From Bin80 sp965209015 (lineage in GTDB: Bacteria; Bacteroidota; Rhodothermia; Rhodothermales; Bin80): 64,000 nt of DNA. Made by a program: the position numbers and the translations under genes. The DNA lies in NCBI GenBank assembly GCA_965209015.1, contig OZ242367.1:2542001-2606000 (forward strand), in the 5' to 3' direction. The first letter of the stretch is position 1. Every line of letters begins with the position of its first letter. The notes under the pieces are model-generated. The model made no database searches. It saw nothing but the letters and a program-made list of their open reading frames with translations, and had not been told where the DNA came from. Below are positions 8,724-17,924 of the stretch, one piece after another.

Positions 8724-9536
8724 ATGTCACTTTCATCCTTTCGTGTGGCCTCAATACAAATGTGCTCGGGGCAGGATCTCCAAGCCAATCTGAATGAAGC
8801 AAAATGCCTCATTGAAGATGCGATTCACCGGAATGCACAACTGGTGGCTCTTCCTGAAAATTTTTCATATCTGGACCGCGAAGGAAGAAAAATTGATGCC
8901 GTCGAAAATCTTGAAGATGGTCCGGCTATCCAGCTACTGCGAGAATTAGCCCATTCAAATTCTATTTTCATTGTTGGAGGCACGGTACCCCTTTATGCAA
9001 ACGACAAGGTTACAAATACATGCTTGGTCTTCAGCCCTACCGGTCGTATCGTTGCACGCTACGATAAGATCCACCTTTTTGATATTCAATTGGATGATGC
9101 TCATTCATTCAAGGAATCGCGCTATATTCAACCGGGTAAGACGCCGATCACGTTTGAAGCAAAGGGAGCAGTCATGGGACTCAGTATTTGCTACGATTTG
9201 CGCTTCCCTGAACTCTATCGGAAATTGACTCACCGGGGGGCCCGAGTCCTTTTTGTTCCCTCGGCATTTACATGGCGCACGGGGGCCTCCCATTGGATCG
9301 CGCTCCTCCGGGCACGAGCAATAGAGAATCTTGCCTATGTTGTGGCACCGGCACAGTTTGGCAAGCACAATGCAGAACGCGAAAGCTTCGGGCACTCCGT
9401 GATCATAGACCCTTGGGGCCAAATTCTTGCACAAGCCCCAGACCGATCCTGTGTGCTCTCCTGCGAATTAAACTTTGACTATCAGGATCAACTGCGAAAG
9501 CGCCTTCCCTGCCTGGATCACAGGCAGATATTTTAG
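8724..9536 (+). CDS. Carbon-nitrogen hydrolase (nitrilase superfamily, Nit1/NitFhit branch)
   Basis: 270 aa, a single nitrilase/CN-hydrolase domain. The catalytic triad is visible: Glu45 (in LPENFSYL), Lys115 (in RYDKIHLFD) and Cys156 (in GLSICYDLRFPELYR). The DLRFPELYR and RARAIEN segments place it near Nit1/YbeM/NitFhit proteins. Some members of that branch are deaminated-glutathione amidases that repair a metabolic side product, so metabolite repair in the cytoplasm is the best guess; the substrate is not proven here. It is divergent from the preceding lipoprotein gene and convergent with the methyltransferase gene downstream. Confidence 0.9.
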   Translation: MSLSSFRVASIQMCSGQDLQANLNEAKCLIEDAIHRNAQLVALPENFSYLDREGRKIDAVENLEDGPAIQLLRELAHSNSIFIVGGTVPLYANDKVTNTCLVFSPTGRIVARYDKIHLFDIQLDDAHSFKESRYIQPGKTPITFEAKGAVMGLSICYDLRFPELYRKLTHRGARVLFVPSAFTWRTGASHWIALLRARAIENLAYVVAPAQFGKHNAERESFGHSVIIDPWGQILAQAPDRSCVLSCELNFDYQDQLRKRLPCLDHRQIF

Positions 9537-9581
9537 TTAGCCTAATAGACAGATCATAACCACCGTTTCCACTGAACTATA

Positions 9582-10463
9582 TCAGTGCAGGCGAATTGCA
9601 GCTACACGAATAGCACCCATGGATGGATCCTCTCGCATCTCGTTTCTACCAAGTCGGCTGAATTCTAACTGATGCTGGGTCAAAATCTGCTCCACTTCAC
9701 CATTGATCTGCGCTGCCAAGTCTTTGACCTCTGAGTCAGAGTAGCGCTGCATGGGGAACGGCAAATCGAGTATAGCAGAGAACCGATCAAAAAAATCTTT
9801 GATTATATCAGCCTTGGGGGTACCCACTAATAAGTGGTCTGGCATGGCATACTCAAATATGAGGAAACCTCCTGAGGTGCGGAGAGAGGTTAGACTCGCA
9901 AGGTATATCTCTTTCGGAACATAGTATGAAATACCCTCTGAGATGAGCAGAGTTGGGGACTCTGGGTTCCAGCCTGCATTACGGAGCACTTGCGTAAGAG
10001 ATGAAACATCCGCCAAATTCGCGGTCAGAAATGAAATCTCAGGACCTCCAATTGAGGCATTAATCTCTGTCTTGAGTTGCATATTGGCCATATCAACATC
10101 AAAGATGCGAACCGTTGGATGGCATTCCGCCAGGTCAATGGTCAGTGGATCTAGTCCGCCGCCAAGCTGAATAACTTGCGCATCTGGGTTTTCACCCAAA
10201 TATTGATGGCTTAATGCCTTGACCCCATGCTTCCTATTGAGGATCTCTACTTGCTGCTCATCCCAGGTATCCTGAAACTGTATCCGAAGAAGATCAGCAG
10301 ATGACAAATCCAGTTGACTTAAAAAAGTGCGCGCAGCATCACCACGGTAAATCTCTGGACTGGTATGAGAGAGCACAAATGCGGATGTGATCGGAACTTC
10401 AATCATGGAAATATCAACCGTTATGAGATTATTGATGGGCGAGGAATTCAGTTTTGCCTTCAA
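9582..10463 (-). CDS. SAM-dependent methyltransferase, LCMT/PPM1-like family
   Basis: 293 aa. The order of motifs fits the leucine-carboxyl-methyltransferase-like family of small-molecule or polyketide-associated methyltransferases. The SAM-binding strand-loop is VIQLGGGLDPLTIDL, followed by FDVDM at the end of strand 2, then a conserved LLISEGISYYV segment, which corresponds to the LxxxEGxxxYL hallmark of the family. Bacterial members methylate varied substrates, and neither a biosynthetic partner nor a specific substrate is evident next door. It is convergent with the nitrilase gene and divergent from the large beta-propeller gene. Family assignment is firm; function is open. Confidence 0.85.
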   Translation of the reverse strand: MKAKLNSSPINNLITVDISMIEVPITSAFVLSHTSPEIYRGDAARTFLSQLDLSSADLLRIQFQDTWDEQQVEILNRKHGVKALSHQYLGENPDAQVIQLGGGLDPLTIDLAECHPTVRIFDVDMANMQLKTEINASIGGPEISFLTANLADVSSLTQVLRNAGWNPESPTLLISEGISYYVPKEIYLASLTSLRTSGGFLIFEYAMPDHLLVGTPKADIIKDFFDRFSAILDLPFPMQRYSDSEVKDLAAQINGEVEQILTQHQLEFSRLGRNEMREDPSMGAIRVAAIRLH

Positions 10464-10601
10464 TAATCATTGCCGAGGACGGTTCCCCGCGGAGTATGAA
10501 TTTCTATCTGGTATTGAATTTTGCCTAGTATTGAGGGGAGAGTTTACCAGGGTATGCTGAAAAATTCCTATTTTTGACTGACTCCAAACATTGCTATCCA
10601 C

Positions 10602-13600
10602 ATGCCTTACATCTTTCGCACCCTTCCTCTCTTATCCCTCCTGATTCCGTTCTCTGTTCTGGCCCAGGACAACCTAATCGGCGAGACCGATTTTTCATCC
10701 TTGAAGTTACGAAATATCGGCCCTGCATTTACTTCTGGACGCATTGCCGACATTGCAATGCACCCAGAGGATGATAATATTTGGTATGTGGCCGTAGGCA
10801 GCGGTGGTGTATGGAAAACGGACAATGCTGGAACGACTTGGGAATCGCTCTTTGATGATCAAGGATCCTACTCAATTGGTTGCCTAACGATTGATTCCAA
10901 TAATCCACATACAATTTGGGTTGGTACCGGAGAAAATGTAGGAGGTCGACATGTAGGCTATGGAGATGGCATTTATCGGAGTGATGACGGGGGAGATACC
11001 TGGAAAAACATGGGGCTCCAAACATCGGAGCACATCTCCCGGATCATCGTCCATCCAGAGAATAGTGATATTATCTGGGTAGCCGTACAGGGCCCGCTTT
11101 GGAATAGCGGGGGCGAACGAGGGCTTTATTTGACCGCTGACGGGGGGAAATCTTGGGAGCGAACCTTGGGTGATGATGAGTGGGTTGGTGTCACCGATCT
11201 GGTGCTTGACCCTCGTGATCCTGCAATACTGTATGCTGCTACCTGGCAAAGACACCGAAATGTAGCCGCCTACATGGGTGGTGGACCTGGTAGTGGACTC
11301 CATAAGAGTATGGATGGAGGACGTACTTGGCTGCCACTGACGCAGGGGATCCCGAAATCAAATCTTGGCAAGATTGGACTCGCTATTTCGCCTCAGAATC
11401 CAGATATCATCTATGCTGCGATTGAGCTTGATTCGCGAACTGGCGGGGTATTCATGTCATCCGACCGTGGTGCTTCCTGGGAGAAGATGTCCGATGCAGT
11501 CAGCGGAGCGACTGGCCCCCATTACTATCAGGAACTCTATGCCTCCCCGCATGAGGAAGGGACGATTTATCTGATGGATGTACGTGTACAGGTATCACAT
11601 GACCACGGGCGCACATTTTATCGGATGAGTGGAGAAGACAAGCATGTGGACAACCATGCCATGGCATTTCGTATGGATGATCCAAACTATATCCTCATGG
11701 GAACCGACGGGGGACTGTTTCAAACGTTTGATGGGACAAAATCGTGGCATTTTATTGCGAACCTACCGATTACCCAATACTATAAAGTGGCTGTTGATGA
11801 TGCAACTCCCTTCTATCGCATCTTCGGCGGAACGCAAGATAACGGATCTCATGGTGGTCCCTCTCGTACCGATAGTCAACATGGGATCCGAAATGCGGAC
11901 TGGTTCAAAACCTTGGGAGGGGATGGACACCAGTCTGCTACCGATCCTGAAAATCCAAATATCCTGTATGCTCAGGCCCAACAGGGCAGGCTCTACCGAG
12001 TTGATCTCTTGACTGGTGAACAAACCCTCATTCAACCTCAGGCCGGCGCAGGTGATAAACATGAACGTTACAACTGGGATGCTCCAATCCTTGTTAGCCC
12101 GCATGATCCAGCTACCCTCTATTTTGCATCTTACCGTGTCTGGAAATCAACAAATCGTGGAGATAGCTGGGTAGCAATCTCTGGAGATCTAACTCGCGAC
12201 CAAGAGCGGATCACACTCCCGATCATGGGACGGATACAGAGCTACGATAATCCCTGGGATTTATATGCGATGTCTGTGTTCAATACAATCACTTCGGTGG
12301 CTGAGTCTCCTCTTGAACAAGGTCTTCTATATGTAGGTACGGATGATGGTCTCATCCAGATGAGTGAAGATGATGGCCAAAGTTGGCGTACCACAGAGGT
12401 CGGCAGTATTGATGATATTCCTGCAACTGCATTTGTGAACCACCTGTATGCCGATCTACACAACGCTGACATCGTCTATGCTGCACTGGACAATCACAAG
12501 TTTGGCGATCTTTCTCCATACCTGATCAAAAGCAGTGACCGCGGTCGTTCTTGGACATCCATCACTGGAAATCTTCCCGACCGAACACTGATCTGGCGAA
12601 TTGTACAAGATCATGTGGTTCCGAGTCTATTGTTTACTGCAACCGAGTTTGGGGTCTACTTCACGGTTGACGGTGGGACTCAATGGATTCAGATTCCTTC
12701 CGATGCAACTATTTCTTTTCGTGACATTGTGATCCAACCACGAGAAAATGATGTGGTCGCCGCATCTTTTGGTCGAGGTCTCTTTGTTTTGGACGATTAT
12801 TCTCCTCTCCGACAAATTAACGAAGAATTACTTTCTGAGGCTGCGTATCTATTTACTCCCCGCACTGCAAAACTCTTCGTTGAACGCGATGTAGCCGGAG
12901 GATCACAAGGAACGAACTATTATGCTGCCCCCAATCCACCTCTCGGAGCGACCTTTACCTATTATCTTCGTGAAGGAGCAAAGACGTTGAAACAACTCCG
13001 CAAAGAGAGGGAAAAGGAAATTGCTCCCGATGAGGATATTCCTTTCGCTGGCTGGGATGCCTTGGATGCAGAGCAAAATGAAGTGATAGACCGAATCTAT
13101 GTAGTCGTGCGAGATGAAGCAGGTCGGGTTGCAGGTCGCGTTTCAGGAAGTACCTCAAAAGGGATGCACCGGGTTACATGGAATCTGCGCTATCCTTCCG
13201 CCGATGTGATTACCCCTGGAGAGACAGAAAATACCACTAGCCCATACCTTGCCACTCCAGGAGTTTACACTGCCACACTGGTCTATATTGATGATGGAAT
13301 GGAAACGGTCCTCTCCGATCCTGTTACCTTTCAGGTCGAGCCACTGCGATCTCCTGCGCTGGAAGGAAAAACTCCTGATGAGATCAACGCTTTCCGGGTA
13401 CGAGCCACCTCCCTGACGCAACGTGCCAGTCTCTTCTCTCAGTCTCTCGCCGATCATATGGATTTGATTGAAGCCATGGAAACTGCACACTTACGCGCTC
13501 CCAATCCCTCATCTGAGCTTACTACGGAGTTGCATATAGCCCGAACCAGACTCCTTGAAATTCGGCGTGGGTTCAGTGGATACAGTTCAAAACGCGGTCC

Positions 13601-13823
13601 CTCTGAGCGAGACCTTCCCACCGTCATGTCTCGGTTGTTTGCGGGACAAAGCGGTCTACGGACCACCTACGGACCAACCGACCTACACGAGCAATCGTTG
13701 AATATTGCCGAAGCTCAACTCGGAGAGCTTGAATCTACGCTCACAACCTTTGAACAAACAGTACTTGCCGAGGTAACGAACGCATTAAATGCAACCGGTG
13801 CTCCACCAATCCAGAGCGAATAA
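10602..13823 (+). CDS. Secreted sortilin/VPS10-like beta-propeller protein with BNR repeats
   Basis: 1073 aa with an N-terminal signal peptide (cleavage after FSVLAQ, about residue 22). The body is a long array of BNR/Asp-box motifs (S-x-D-x-G-x-T-W type), for example SDDGGDTW, TADGGKSW, SMDGGRTW, SSDRGASW and SSDRGRSW, which form tandem beta-propellers as in sortilin-type domains and exo-sialidases. After about residue 720 the sequence changes to an Ig-like/C-terminal region and a helical tail. Such proteins are common and highly expressed in Bacteroidota and Rhodothermota, often annotated as glycosyl hydrolases, but no catalytic residues can be assigned here. It is likely periplasmic or surface-exposed. 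It stands alone, followed by the convergent YceI gene. Confidence 0.88.
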   Translation: MPYIFRTLPLLSLLIPFSVLAQDNLIGETDFSSLKLRNIGPAFTSGRIADIAMHPEDDNIWYVAVGSGGVWKTDNAGTTWESLFDDQGSYSIGCLTIDSNNPHTIWVGTGENVGGRHVGYGDGIYRSDDGGDTWKNMGLQTSEHISRIIVHPENSDIIWVAVQGPLWNSGGERGLYLTADGGKSWERTLGDDEWVGVTDLVLDPRDPAILYAATWQRHRNVAAYMGGGPGSGLHKSMDGGRTWLPLTQGIPKSNLGKIGLAISPQNPDIIYAAIELDSRTGGVFMSSDRGASWEKMSDAVSGATGPHYYQELYASPHEEGTIYLMDVRVQVSHDHGRTFYRMSGEDKHVDNHAMAFRMDDPNYILMGTDGGLFQTFDGTKSWHFIANLPITQYYKVAVDDATPFYRIFGGTQDNGSHGGPSRTDSQHGIRNADWFKTLGGDGHQSATDPENPNILYAQAQQGRLYRVDLLTGEQTLIQPQAGAGDKHERYNWDAPILVSPHDPATLYFASYRVWKSTNRGDSWVAISGDLTRDQERITLPIMGRIQSYDNPWDLYAMSVFNTITSVAESPLEQGLLYVGTDDGLIQMSEDDGQSWRTTEVGSIDDIPATAFVNHLYADLHNADIVYAALDNHKFGDLSPYLIKSSDRGRSWTSITGNLPDRTLIWRIVQDHVVPSLLFTATEFGVYFTVDGGTQWIQIPSDATISFRDIVIQPRENDVVAASFGRGLFVLDDYSPLRQINEELLSEAAYLFTPRTAKLFVERDVAGGSQGTNYYAAPNPPLGATFTYYLREGAKTLKQLRKEREKEIAPDEDIPFAGWDALDAEQNEVIDRIYVVVRDEAGRVAGRVSGSTSKGMHRVTWNLRYPSADVITPGETENTTSPYLATPGVYTATLVYIDDGMETVLSDPVTFQVEPLRSPALEGKTPDEINAFRVRATSLTQRASLFSQSLADHMDLIEAMETAHLRAPNPSSELTTELHIARTRLLEIRRGFSGYSSKRGPSERDLPTVMSRLFAGQSGLRTTYGPTDLHEQSLNIAEAQLGELESTLTTFEQTVLAEVTNALNATGAPPIQSE

Positions 13824-13826
13824 AGT

Positions 13827-14423
13827 TCAGTTTGTGGGAACGGCAATGATCTCAAACGTAATGACAAGCTCATCACCGGTCCTATAAGCACCAAACATCA
13901 AAGATGGAGGCTTCAGACCATAGTCGGTCATCTTCAATGAATGAGTTCCTGAGAAATGAACTTTCCCATCCTCTTTTCTAACACCGTCTACGGGAACGAC
14001 AATTTCCTTAGTTTCGGCGGCAATCGTCAGATTTCCCGTTGAGTTGAGTGTAAAGGTGCTTTCGTTGGTCATGGCTAAATCCGAAACGGATGCCAGTTCA
14101 TAGACGATCTCGGGATGATCATCCGCTTTGAGTGCACCATACATCCCCCGGTCCATAATGGGACTTTTCTTACTCTTCATCATTTTGGAAGGCACGACCA
14201 ACCGCACTGAATCTACTGCCCCCTCTTCATTCAAGCTGATCATCCCATAGACCTCCGTTGCATAGACCCTCCATTCTGGGGTCTGGTTTGATGTACCATC
14301 AACGTGTAGGTTGCTCTCAGGAGCGATGGTATAGTTTGTTATCTGTGCATGCAAAGGCGTAGCCAGAATCAGAATCAAAAAGAATGTGCAAGCTAAGAAT
14401 CTAATGTTCATAGGGGATTTCAT
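13827..14423 (-). CDS. YceI family periplasmic protein
   Basis: 198 aa with a signal peptide (FFLILILATPLHAQ). The mature part matches the lipocalin-like YceI fold: the opening HVDGTSNQTPEW, a mid-protein MYGALKADDHPEIVYEL segment, LNSTGNLTIAAETKEIVVPV, and the closing HSLKMTDYGLKPPSLMFG. YceI proteins bind long isoprenoid lipids in the periplasm; the true ligand and cellular role vary between members. It is convergent with the beta-propeller gene, with 3 bp between the stop codons. Start at 14423; an internal ATG at 14411 (MNIRFL) would also give a good signal peptide. Confidence 0.88.
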   Translation of the reverse strand: MKSPMNIRFLACTFFLILILATPLHAQITNYTIAPESNLHVDGTSNQTPEWRVYATEVYGMISLNEEGAVDSVRLVVPSKMMKSKKSPIMDRGMYGALKADDHPEIVYELASVSDLAMTNESTFTLNSTGNLTIAAETKEIVVPVDGVRKEDGKVHFSGTHSLKMTDYGLKPPSLMFGAYRTGDELVITFEIIAVPTN

Positions 14424-14776
14424 GATCGCAACAGTTTAGTGAATTAGATTTTAGGCTGACCGGTACCGGATTGTTTCAACTTATCGCTAAATCTCCCTGA
14501 ACTTCTTCTACTCCGGTCTATATGCATCAAGATGGATGCTATGTTGTTCTAATGTTATGACTAAAGTTCTTGCCACCCATGACGTCCATATTTACTCGCA
14601 AGTCCGGGAATTGCGAGCACCAATCCTTCCTCACTAGCTCCGCCATTGGGTTTATATGCATGCGGAACCCCGCGAATTTGTAGAAAACTTGTATCATTAC
14701 CATAAGTTATTCAATTTCTCTTTGGCAGAGGTCCTTGTGTTTCTGATGTATCATTCCAGACTTCTTTGATTTCAAT
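14424..14776. other. Intergenic region with a short reverse-strand coding-like remnant
   Basis: About 350 bp between YceI and the methyltransferase. On the minus strand 14561-14710 is open for 49 codons without an ATG and has coding character (segments KPNGGASEEGLVLAIPGL and SKYGRHGWQEL followed by a stop). It may be the 3' end of a gene lost when the neighbouring methyltransferase arrived. I do not recognise the family. The rest holds no clear feature. Confidence 0.3.
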
Positions 14777-17700
14777 GTGATGGGAGTAGGACGAACCACG
14801 GAGGAATCTTTTAATGGCGCACTTGGACGTTCGTTGCGTCGTGCGCGAGCGGGTTGGTTTCTCCGGCCGGAATGCATCAAGGTAGAAGAGACAAACCTTT
14901 TGCATGCCCACTCTGGGCTGAAGCCGGACCTCCTCATTCATGATGGCATGGTTCCTCCGGTGATTCTTGAATCTTCTTTTGATGGACGCGATGCTGATCA
15001 GGATGCGATCCAACGCCTTGGATTAGAGATTCGTCAGGGCCGCTATCGTATTGGGACAACCGTAGCCCTTCGGATCCCGTCAAGCTTTCGTGAGGTGCCG
15101 GGATTCAAGATTGAAGATGCATTACTGCGGGGTGCATCACTTTCGTATGCAGTTCACCAATTGACCGAGCGTCAGGGGCAGACTTCGCTTGGAGAGACGT
15201 TCCGCAGGCGCTGGCCCCACCGGGGCTTCCTGTCGGGTACCGTCTTTGACCTTGCCTCTCTTCTTCCTTCAATTGGAGTCCCGCAGGAGACGGTGGAGGA
15301 GATTGGGGATCGTATTGCGGTACTGGTGAAGGAAGCCGCCAGCGGCTTAGAACTTGGTCTGTCTGCCAAGGAGCAAGAGGAGGTTGCCCGTCACCTGCAT
15401 CAGCGTTCGCCTCTTAAGGGATTGCGTACCATGATGGTGCTGTGGCTGAATGCCCTACTCACACAGCAACGACTTGCCATGCAGGGGGCCGAAGATGTGT
15501 CCCACATTGATTTATTGCAAGATTCACTTCCCAATTTGCGTGTTCAGATTGAATCGTGGCGAACGATCAATCGGCGGAACTGGAATTCGGTTTTTGCGCC
15601 TGCGATTGAGATGCTTCAACTCTCTGCCCAATTCAATCCGTTGGAGACTTCCCGGATGCTCTTCAAACTGATCGGTGCAGTTCAGCAAATTGAGACGGCT
15701 CAGTTAGGGTTACACATCAGCGTGGGGGCAGAGCTTTTTCCTAAACTGAGTGAGGATCGCAAAGCGGCGGCGGCCTTTTATACGCAACCTGCAACCGCAG
15801 AGCTTCTGGCAGGGCTGACGATTGATCCCTCCCGGCTCACGGAGGCCGAATGGCGGGATCCGGATCTGTTCCAGACGCGCCGTTTGAGCGATCTGGCCTG
15901 TGGTACAGGGACGCTCCTTCGCGCCGGCTACCTTCGGATGACCCAGCTTCATGAACATGCAGGTGGAACTCAGGAAAGCTTGCGCCGTCTCCATGCATCG
16001 GCAATGGAAGGGGGGTTAATTGGCACCGACATCAGTCCAATTGCTGCCCATCTGACGACCTCTTCTCTGGCAGCATTGGGGTATGGGGATCCCTATGGAG
16101 ATACGCAGATTGGATGGGTAGATGTGGGGGGAGGCAAAGGTCAGACCGGCGCACTGGAGTATTTTGCCACCTCCAAGGTGGTCGATTTATTCAACGTTGG
16201 GAGCGGAACATCCCGTGGGAATGGTCATCAGGAGGAGAACTCTGTTGAAGTGATAGATAGTTCTCTGGACTGGATTCTGATGAATCCACCTTATTCCAGA
16301 ACTCGGGGTGGTCAGAGTGTATTTGATGTTGCAGGACTTTCGGAGTCCGAGCGCAGAGATTGTCAGCGACGGTGGAAAGCGCTGGTGAAATCCGAACCGG
16401 TGAATAATCAGGCGGGTTTGGCGGCCTCCTTTCTTGCTTTGGCCCGGCTAAAGTGCAAACCGGGGGGACGGATTGGCTTTGTCTTGCCTCTCTCGGCGGC
16501 GTTTGCCGAGTCTTGGGCAATCACACGGCAAATGATTGAACAGGACTTTGAGGATGTGCTTGCGATTGTGATTGCAAGTGGGCAGGCACTGGGCAAAGAG
16601 GCACTGTCTGCTGACACCGGGATGGAAGAGATGCTGTTAGTTGCCACCAAACGAATGGACAACCATGGGGGGAATCAGTGGACGGAGTCGAAGACCTGTC
16701 CGATCTATTGCATCACACTTCGGAAGCCGGTGCTGCGTGTTGGCGAGGCAGGAGAGGTGGCGCGTGCGATTCAAGGTGTGATCCGGCAGGTCAAGACTGC
16801 AAGCCGCAAGAGTTCGCCGGTTCATGTCGGTGAGGATGAGATTGGACAGTTGTGTGTGCTGCCGGTCAGGAAAGCTGGAGATCCATGGAGTTCACTGGGG
16901 GTATTGCATGCAGATCTTGCACTGACGGCTTATAGGCTGTTGGAAGGGAGTTTGCAGTTTAATGGATATGAAGTGTCCCTTGGTGTAGAGATGTGTACGA
17001 TTCAGGATCTATTTGAACTGGGACCCACACATCACTTGATTGGGCATCTCTCTGGGCAAGAGAAGATTGGGGCTTTTGAGCTCCATCCGGTATACGATCA
17101 AGTGGATGCACTTGGTCCGGACCGTGCACTTTGGAGAGCGGATGCGGGGACTCAGAAGCAGTTGATCATTCCGCTCACACATAAGGGGATTGCGTCGGCA
17201 GGAGTCGGATCAGAGGAAAAGCGAGAGCAGATGCGCCAGTTCCGAAGTACACTGTTCTATGCGCGAAATATGCGATGGACCTCTCAGGCCTTGCTGGCCG
17301 CAACCACATCCCACCCAGGGATGGGAGGGCCTACTTGGACAGCACTCGTGCATGATGACCGCCGAGTATGTGTAGCCTTTGCACTCTGGGCGAATTCCAC
17401 ACTCGGCTTCATGGTTCATTGGACACAAGGACAGAGAACTCACAGTGGACGGGCACGAACTCAAATCAAAGCATTGGCAAATATCCCCTGCCCACGGCTG
17501 GATCAAATCCCTAAGATCCGCCTGGAAAGAGCAGTGAACAGGTTTGACGAGCTTGCGAACATGGAATTACTTCCGGCATGTCAAGCACATGCAGATGACG
17601 TACGAAAGAATATCGATGATGCCGTCCTTGAGATGCTGGCCCTTGACCAGAATGAAATTCCCAAAATGATCAACACACTGCGATGGCTCTGGTGCAACGA

Positions 17701-17827
17701 ACCGTCCGTGCATGGTCAGAATCAGAGAGCAAAAAAAATTGTTGAAAGCATAGACTGCTCACCTGCAGGATTCATGAATTACCATGGAAGCACATGTGTG
17801 AAGCAGAGGCAAGGTATTTGCTATTAA
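14777..17827 (+). CDS. Solitary N6-adenine DNA methyltransferase with nuclease-like N-terminus
   Basis: 1016 aa. The catalytic core is of the type I HsdM/type IIG gamma class: motif X-like AAAFYTQPATAELL (from about 331), SAM motif I DLACGTGT (372-379) and catalytic motif IV NPPY (503-506). It should transfer a methyl group from SAM to adenine N6 in DNA. The first 90 residues have a PD-(D/E)xK-like layout (PD at 50-51, ILESSF at 63-68), but the expected Lys is Ser, so endonuclease activity is doubtful. The C-terminal 350 residues could include target recognition. No HsdS, HsdR or helicase gene is adjacent. The coding strand is visibly richer in G than its neighbours, suggesting horizontal acquisition. 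It may be an orphan regulator or part of an unrecognised defence system. Confidence 0.85.
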   Translation: MMGVGRTTEESFNGALGRSLRRARAGWFLRPECIKVEETNLLHAHSGLKPDLLIHDGMVPPVILESSFDGRDADQDAIQRLGLEIRQGRYRIGTTVALRIPSSFREVPGFKIEDALLRGASLSYAVHQLTERQGQTSLGETFRRRWPHRGFLSGTVFDLASLLPSIGVPQETVEEIGDRIAVLVKEAASGLELGLSAKEQEEVARHLHQRSPLKGLRTMMVLWLNALLTQQRLAMQGAEDVSHIDLLQDSLPNLRVQIESWRTINRRNWNSVFAPAIEMLQLSAQFNPLETSRMLFKLIGAVQQIETAQLGLHISVGAELFPKLSEDRKAAAAFYTQPATAELLAGLTIDPSRLTEAEWRDPDLFQTRRLSDLACGTGTLLRAGYLRMTQLHEHAGGTQESLRRLHASAMEGGLIGTDISPIAAHLTTSSLAALGYGDPYGDTQIGWVDVGGGKGQTGALEYFATSKVVDLFNVGSGTSRGNGHQEENSVEVIDSSLDWILMNPPYSRTRGGQSVFDVAGLSESERRDCQRRWKALVKSEPVNNQAGLAASFLALARLKCKPGGRIGFVLPLSAAFAESWAITRQMIEQDFEDVLAIVIASGQALGKEALSADTGMEEMLLVATKRMDNHGGNQWTESKTCPIYCITLRKPVLRVGEAGEVARAIQGVIRQVKTASRKSSPVHVGEDEIGQLCVLPVRKAGDPWSSLGVLHADLALTAYRLLEGSLQFNGYEVSLGVEMCTIQDLFELGPTHHLIGHLSGQEKIGAFELHPVYDQVDALGPDRALWRADAGTQKQLIIPLTHKGIASAGVGSEEKREQMRQFRSTLFYARNMRWTSQALLAATTSHPGMGGPTWTALVHDDRRVCVAFALWANSTLGFMVHWTQGQRTHSGRARTQIKALANIPCPRLDQIPKIRLERAVNRFDELANMELLPACQAHADDVRKNIDDAVLEMLALDQNEIPKMINTLRWLWCNEPSVHGQNQRAKKIVESIDCSPAGFMNYHGSTCVKQRQGICY

Positions 17828-17924
17828 TTTATGTGAAAAATCAAAAATTTTCTTATATTAATGTATTCGTTGACCGCATGTATGAAAGCGGTTTCATTTT
17901 CAACCGATTATTATTTTTGCCTTC

